From positions 1-14,000 of the forward strand of contig PNIE01000036.1 of assembly GCA_002877875.1 (NCBI GenBank): 14,000 nt of DNA. Reading direction: 5' to 3'. Below are positions 13,063 to 14,000 of the stretch, one piece after another; the stretch's first letter is position 1; each line of letters opens with the position of its first letter. The DNA is from Caldimicrobium thiodismutans. Its GTDB lineage: Bacteria; Desulfobacterota; Thermodesulfobacteria; Thermodesulfobacteriales; Thermodesulfobacteriaceae. Under the pieces are notes generated by a model. It had not been told where the DNA came from, made no database searches, and saw only the letters and a program-made list of their open reading frames with translations. The translations under genes were made by a program, and so were the position numbers.

Positions 13063-14000
13063 ATGAGGAAGAAAAATTTTTTCAGAATTTTTCAAGTTGT
13101 CTTCTTTTTTTTCTTAATAGTAGCTCCACTTTTTGCAAGAGAACTTAGTCTAAAAGATTTTATCAATTTGGCTATTAAGAATAATTTAGATCTTAGGGCT
13201 TATCAAGAAGAAGTTAAGGCTGCAAAGCTCGAATATGAGGCTGCTAAGGGTGCTCGATTTCCTCGTTTAAAACTGGAAGAATATTTTTATCGTTCTGATA
13301 TCCCCTCTCAAGTTTTTATGTTCAAATTAAATCAAGAAGATTTTAAGGCCAGTGATTTTGAGATAAAGAAACTTAACAATCCATCAGCCAGGAATAATTT
13401 TGAAACCCGGTTAACTATAGAACTTCCTATTTGGCTTGGAGGAAAGATTGGTGCTGAGATTAAAGCAGCTGAATTTCATCTAAAAGCTATCGAAGATTTA
13501 TATCAAAGAAAGGAAGAGGAGATTATTTTAGAAGTTTATAAGGCCTATCTTTTTGCCCTTTTATCTAAGGAAAGCATTAAGGTTGCAGAAAGTTCCATAG
13601 CAGAGGCTAAGGAGGCTTTAAAAATAGCTAAAGCTCGTTATGAGGCTGGAACGGCGCTATTATCTGATGTGAAGCGAGCAGAGGTCTATCTTGCCACAGC
13701 AGAAGAATCCTTGGTTAGGGCTAAAAATTATTATTCTGTGGCTAAAAAAAGGCTAGAGGTGATTACTAATACTTTTTTAGGTGATTTTGAAGTAGCCGAA
13801 TTAACAAATCTTCCTGAAGTTAATCTTGAGAAAATAAAGAAAGTGGCCTTGGAAAATAGAAAAGATTTAAAGGCTCTTGAAAAGGAAATTCAAGCTAAAA
13901 AAAATTCCTATCGTGCTGTCCTCTCTGAGAACCTACCTCAAATCTCAGCCTTTGCCTCTTATGGACTTAATGATAAGGATAAGCCCTTTGGTTCAGAGGG
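13063..14000 (+). CDS. TolC-family outer-membrane efflux protein, 3' end outside the window
   Basis: Outer-membrane factor proteins form trimeric channels that, with an inner-membrane pump and a periplasmic adaptor, export drugs, metals or proteins. Only the first 312 codons are present; the frame is open to the right edge. A signal peptide is clear: basic MRKKNF, a very hydrophobic core to about residue 20, then a likely cut after LFA (residue 22). The mature part has long helical, Ala/Lys/Glu-rich segments. Family-typical motifs include ELSLKDFINLAIKNNLDLRA near the mature N-terminus, LTIELPIWLGGKIGAEI, ARYEAGTALLSDVKRAEVYLA and LSENLPQISAFASYG. The start ATG has only a weak upstream GAGAT and a -10 box 8 nt before it. 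Pump and adaptor genes probably lie downstream, beyond the window. The exported substrate is unknown. Confidence 0.93.
   Translation, partial: MRKKNFFRIFQVVFFFFLIVAPLFARELSLKDFINLAIKNNLDLRAYQEEVKAAKLEYEAAKGARFPRLKLEEYFYRSDIPSQVFMFKLNQEDFKASDFEIKKLNNPSARNNFETRLTIELPIWLGGKIGAEIKAAEFHLKAIEDLYQRKEEEIILEVYKAYLFALLSKESIKVAESSIAEAKEALKIAKARYEAGTALLSDVKRAEVYLATAEESLVRAKNYYSVAKKRLEVITNTFLGDFEVAELTNLPEVNLEKIKKVALENRKDLKALEKEIQAKKNSYRAVLSENLPQISAFASYGLNDKDKPFGSE

Overview
The window looks like ordinary chromosomal backbone of a thermophilic, AT-rich, diderm bacterium. The diderm inference rests on a TolC-type outer-membrane channel, prolipoprotein diacylglyceryl transferase and phosphatidylethanolamine synthesis genes. 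The thermophile inference rests on Lys/Glu/Phe-rich proteins, AGA/AGG arginine codons and very tight gene packing. A corrinoid-activating [2Fe-2S]/ASKHA protein suggests anaerobic C1 metabolism. Together these fit a deep thermophilic sulfur-metabolising lineage such as Thermodesulfobacteriota, but that assignment is inference. No IS element, phage gene, CRISPR array, tRNA or rRNA was seen. No stretch over 300 bases lacks a gene; the longest gaps are the divergent spacers at 12918-13062 and 6293-6384.

Layout: (1) 61-2157, + strand: an unrecognised all-helical protein, endonuclease III and Lgt, chained by overlaps behind a consensus-like promoter at 25-53. (2) 2119-6292, - strand: a GT2 glycosyltransferase, RecG and a monofunctional prephenate dehydrogenase; the last overlaps lgt tail-to-tail by 39 bp. 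(3) 6385-9626, + strand: a RACo-like corrinoid activator, phosphatidylserine decarboxylase and PssA, so the last two steps of PE synthesis are adjacent. (4) 9690-11303, + strand: RemA (DUF370), guanylate kinase and RlmB, behind a near-perfect promoter with an A/T-only upstream tract. (5) 11326-12917, - strand: a bifunctional-nuclease-family (DUF151) protein, a PHP phosphoesterase and a small HsdR-N-like protein that seems to have lost its nuclease residues. (6) 13063 to the end, + strand: the first 312 codons of a TolC-family protein, running off the window.

The most notable points are the Psd maturation site, which reads Phe-Ser-Ser-Arg instead of the usual Phe-Gly-Ser-Arg; an operon of three proteins all related to nuclease or phosphoesterase folds, the last apparently inactive; and two genes whose -10 boxes lie only 7-8 nt before the start codon, suggesting leaderless mRNAs. 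I did not find a clear new defence or mobile system.
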